23,195 bases of DNA. Source: a virus. Made by a program: the position numbers and the translations under genes. Location of the stretch: IMG/VR virus record IMGVR_UViG_3300023087_000112, positions 1 through 23,195 of that record. One strand, written 5' to 3'. The first letter of the stretch is position 1; the number at the start of each line of letters is the position of its first letter. Below the pieces are notes generated by a model that saw only the letters and a list, made by a program, of their open reading frames with translations, was not told the origin of the DNA and did no database searches. Below, piece by piece: positions 23,151 through 23,195 of this stretch.

Positions 23151-23195
23151 CAAGAATACCTGTATCATTTGTAAATGGTGGTGCTAGAACATATG
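23147..23195 (+). CDS. Start of a ninth operon gene, truncated by the window end
   Basis: An ATG overlaps the stop of the radical SAM gene (ATGA), and the frame stays open for all 16 remaining codons, giving MTRIPVSFVNGGARTY. The VSFVNGGA stretch resembles FFINGGAG at the N-terminus of the operon's first gene, so it may be another GT-B-type glycosyltransferase, but 16 residues are too few to be sure. Confidence 0.5.
   Translation, partial: MTRIPVSFVNGGARTY

Noticed and set aside
1-23195. tRNA genes, CRISPR array, insertion sequence, integrase or attachment site
   Set aside because: No cloverleaf-like stretch, spaced direct repeats, transposase, recombinase or terminal inverted repeats were seen by eye; there is no gap longer than about 75 bases between genes.

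Overview
The window looks like part of a marine T4-like myovirus genome (cyanophage or pelagiphage type). Every gene is on the + strand, the DNA is AT-rich, and genes are packed with short gaps or overlaps. Three stop-to-start gaps carry NATAAATA, the motif of T4-type late promoters. The structural genes are of kinds found in such phages: tail-fibre modules of the 'ETGMIRYN...YDGTW' type, giant proteins with arrays of WxGxW...GDIVxYGGxxYxCxxxHTS repeats, and glycine-rich adhesin-like proteins. The host cannot be decided from this sequence.

Region 1 (1-15676) holds virion appendage genes. A 5'-truncated fibre protein and two small proteins come first. Two giant tandem paralogues follow (1785 and 1602 aa), each with eight carbohydrate-binding-like repeats, a helical module, a right-handed beta-helix and a conserved C-terminal block. 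The first also carries an Asp-box beta-propeller insertion that the second lacks. Next are a small beta-rich protein, a short fibre-module protein, three consecutive Cys- and Gly-rich paralogues (27-29 Cys each) and a protein ending in a tail-fibre-assembly-chaperone-like domain.

A terminator-like hairpin at 15704-15752 ends this region. Its 3' arm contains the Shine-Dalgarno sequence of the next gene, which seems to start at a TTG just after the U-tract.

Region 2 (15751-23195, running off the end) is a run of nine overlapping enzyme genes: a GT9-like glycosyltransferase, a 2OG-Fe(II) oxygenase, a NodU/TobZ-type O-carbamoyltransferase, a prolyl-4-hydroxylase-like oxygenase, a third 2OG-like oxygenase, a compact PLP aminotransferase-like protein, a glycine/inosamine-type amidinotransferase, a radical SAM enzyme with extra C-terminal cysteines, and the start of a ninth gene whose N-terminus resembles the first. 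Together these suggest a small-molecule, sugar or nucleobase tailoring pathway (hydroxylation, amine to guanidine conversion, carbamoylation, glycosyl transfer). I infer that the product decorates phage DNA, virion glycans or a host surface glycan; the sequence does not show which. This operon, and the Cys-rich adhesin trio, are the strongest candidates for undescribed biology here. I saw no tRNA, CRISPR array, insertion sequence or integrase.
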